DNA of 32,569 nucleotides from a virus. Of this stretch, positions 31,218-32,569 are shown in pieces (the stretch's first letter is position 1; each line of letters starts with the position of its first letter). Location: the IMG/VR virus record IMGVR_UViG_3300046665_000077, positions 1 through 32,569 of that record. One strand, written 5' to 3'. Under the pieces are notes generated by a model. It was not told the origin of the DNA. It saw only the letters and a program-made list of their open reading frames with translations, and made no database searches. A program made the translations under genes and the position numbers.

Positions 31218-31844
31218 ATGACTACAATGTCCATCCATCAAGCACTTGCAGAACTGAAGCTACTGGATAAACGCATTACATCGGCAACGAGCGGTGCGAA
31301 TTATATCAGCCATGCGGTGGGTCACAAGCCCGTTAGCGGATTCAACTCTGTTAAGGACTATGAGGACTATGCAACAGCGGCTTACCAGTCGGTCACGTCA
31401 TTGATTTCCCGCCGTAATCGTATCAAAGCGGCAATTGTCCTCTCTAACGCTCTCACGAAGGTTAAGGTCGGAGAAGTAGAACTGACGGTGGCTGAAGCAA
31501 TCGAACGCAAGACTACGATTGTTTACGACCAACGCTTGCTTGCCAAGATGACTCAGGACTACAACAATGCCGTTCGTGCGGTAGATACTGAAAACCGTAA
31601 TGTACAAGCACGGTTGGAGGACTTGCTGAAGATTTCCCTTGGCACTGACCGCAAAGGCAAGGATACGGAAGCCGAAGCAATCAGCAAGACGTTTAAGGAA
31701 GACAACGATGCCCGCCTGATTGACCCTATCGGTCTTCGCAAGAAGATTGACAAGCTGTCAGAGGAAATCGAGACGTTCCTGACGCAGATTGACTACCGCC
31801 TGTCAGAGAGCAACACGCTGACTACGGTTGAGATTGCTGACTAA
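31218..31844 (+). CDS. Helical protein of unknown function
   Basis: 208 residues, AGGGGG ribosome site. Predicted mostly alpha-helical with long amphipathic stretches (IHQALAELKLLDKRITSATS; LRKKIDKLSEEIETFLTQID) and several 'SRRNRIKAA'-type basic patches. Similar all-helical proteins of about this size are common in large Bacillus-type phages but without assigned function. The final protein gene before the long noncoding region. Confidence 0.7.
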   Translation: MTTMSIHQALAELKLLDKRITSATSGANYISHAVGHKPVSGFNSVKDYEDYATAAYQSVTSLISRRNRIKAAIVLSNALTKVKVGEVELTVAEAIERKTTIVYDQRLLAKMTQDYNNAVRAVDTENRNVQARLEDLLKISLGTDRKGKDTEAEAISKTFKEDNDARLIDPIGLRKKIDKLSEEIETFLTQIDYRLSESNTLTTVEIAD

Positions 31845-31849
31845 ATTCT

Positions 31850-32240
31850 TTACTTGCTAATCACTCGAAACTGTCACTCTTAACACCCTTTTGGCGGTGG
31901 GGTTCGCCGCCTACAACTATACTTCGCTAAAGTATGAGTAAATAACTCAACCTAAAATGGGAACGATATTGCCCGTTACTGTACGGGCAGATATTGTACA
32001 AACATGGTTAAAGTTCAAAACTCAAACTTCACAAGTTATAAAGTTGTAACGCTCAAAGTTCTTCATACGATGCAAAGCTGAGGACTTAAAGCACGGGCAA
32101 GAGCCGCTATTGGTGCGGTAGCCCAAAGGTCGATGAAACCTTGGATAACGGTATATAGGGGTTTGTTAATTGCCCTGACAGAGCCGCCAAGCTGAGTGGT
32201 TAGCACAAATCGGGCATTCCTTCGGGAGTGCTCTTTTTGT
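31850..32240 (+). ncRNA. Candidate large structured noncoding RNA
   Basis: The ~390 nt after the 208-residue gene hold no open frame but a dense run of hairpins. These include GGCGG/CCGCC (31893-31911), ATACTT/AAGTAT (31919-31935), GATATTGCCCGT with ACGGGCA-(G)-ATATT (31965-31995), CCGC/GCGG inside GGGC/GCCC (32095-32124), AAGGT/ACCTT (32126-32142) and a D-arm-like AGCTGAGTGGTTAGC. It ends in an intrinsic terminator. A phage ornate RNA of the GOLLD/ROOL kind is a possible comparison; I do not recognise the sequence. Confidence 0.6.
32214..32238 (+). terminator. Intrinsic terminator of the noncoding RNA
   Basis: GCATTCC-TTCG-GGAGTGC stem-loop followed by TCTTTTTG. An upstream TGCCC (32171-32175) could pair with GGGCA (32212-32216) and compete with the stem. 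Confidence 0.9.
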
Positions 32241-32273
32241 TTACTTGTAAAGGCGATTACCGAAAAATTTTTA

Positions 32274-32301
32274 CTAGGTATTTTATTAAGGTAGTACCTA
32301 G
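32274..32301. promoter_or_regulatory. Inverted repeat between convergent transcripts
   Basis: CTAGGTA and TACCTAG, 7 bp, 14-nt AT-rich loop, between the noncoding RNA terminator and the terminator of the right-edge gene. Operator or extra hairpin terminator. Confidence 0.45.
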
Positions 32302-32305
32302 ACAA

Positions 32306-32332
32306 AAAGAAAAACGCCCTCATTAGAAGGCG
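32306..32332 (-). terminator. Terminator of the right-edge gene
   Basis: CGCC/GGCG stem then TTTTTCTTTTT on the minus strand, overlapping the stop codon of the 78-residue gene. Confidence 0.75.
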
Positions 32333-32559
32333 CATTCTCCGATTGCTGTTTTCAATTCGATGATATCCTTGCAGATAACGGACACTGGTTTCTCGATATC
32401 AATGAAGCTGACCCACTCAAGGATAAAGCCATCGTCAATGTCGTCTGCGAAATACTTATCAATGATTGCGATTCCCGTCTCGAACTTGAATGCGAGACCC
32501 ATAAAGAAGGTATTATCTCCGTAGTTGTTGTCAATCAATTCATATAGGTTGTCCAGCAT
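32323..32559 (-). CDS. Small acidic protein of unknown function
   Basis: 78 residues, acidic (FADDIDDGF; ELIDNNYGDN), alpha/beta, no membrane segment. Start ATG at 32559 lies only 10 bases from the window end, so its ribosome site cannot be judged and the start could be further upstream. It is convergent with the plus-strand tRNA/RNA operon and has its own terminator. No family recognised. Confidence 0.6.
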   Translation of the reverse strand: MLDNLYELIDNNYGDNTFFMGLAFKFETGIAIIDKYFADDIDDGFILEWVSFIDIEKPVSVICKDIIELKTAIGECAF

Positions 32560-32569
32560 TATTCAACAT

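Noticed and set aside
31028-31234. 68-codon minus-strand frame between tRNA-Cys and the 208-residue gene
   Set aside because: Opposite strand to its neighbours, no ribosome site, and the region is explained by a long RNA stem.

Overview
The window reads as part of a large tailed bacteriophage genome infecting a Gram-positive, Bacillus-like host (Bacillales). Evidence: strong AAGGAGG-type ribosome binding sites before nearly every gene, GTG and TTG starts, a packaging-head-neck-tail gene order with no tail-sheath gene (so siphovirus-like), and a dense phage tRNA cluster. Two adjacent tail-tip proteins carry S-layer homology (SLH) motifs, which suggests a host that anchors surface proteins through SLH domains, such as Brevibacillus, Paenibacillus, Lysinibacillus or the B. 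anthracis group. I cannot name the phage.

Layout. Reading leftward on the minus strand from about 28.4 kb: two small Cys-rich proteins flank a metallophosphoesterase. Then come a tiny ribbon-helix-helix-like gene, a probable small terminase, a type II thymidine kinase and the large terminase (28.4-24.0 kb). A 450-bp control region follows (23.5-23.95 kb) with two terminators, three exact 18-bp direct repeats, an AT-rich tract and two tandem promoters. Next are portal, protease with nested scaffold, decoration protein, major capsid, neck proteins, tail terminator and tail tube (23.5-15.3 kb). Then a frameshifted tail chaperone pair, a 1741-residue tape measure protein, two SLH-bearing tail-tip proteins, a hub carrying two peptidoglycan hydrolase domains, two small structural proteins, a PKD-bearing fibre-like protein and the start of a paralogue cut by the left edge (15.2-0 kb).

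Late control. Six minus-strand sites share GTTAGT-like, exactly 17 nt, then TATAATG-like sequence. They sit at operon starts (before portal, protease/scaffold, tail chaperones, SLH proteins and the distal structural genes). The -35 is not the host TTGACA and resembles the GTTAGA of SPO1 late promoters, so a phage-encoded late sigma factor is inferred. In one site the -10 lies exactly in the loop of the preceding terminator.

Right part, plus strand (28.5-32.25 kb). A divergent promoter with an operator-like inverted repeat precedes 12 recognisable tRNAs (His, Tyr, Trp, Met-CAT, Glu, Gln, Cys, Asp, Pro, Phe, Asn, second Cys), one unassignable tRNA-like element and four small genes of unknown function. 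Several tRNAs are structurally odd. Two intergenic segments look like new structured RNAs: one of about 140 nt closed by a 19-nt stem (31043-31185), and one of about 390 nt ending in a terminator (31850-32240). A convergent small gene lies at the right edge.
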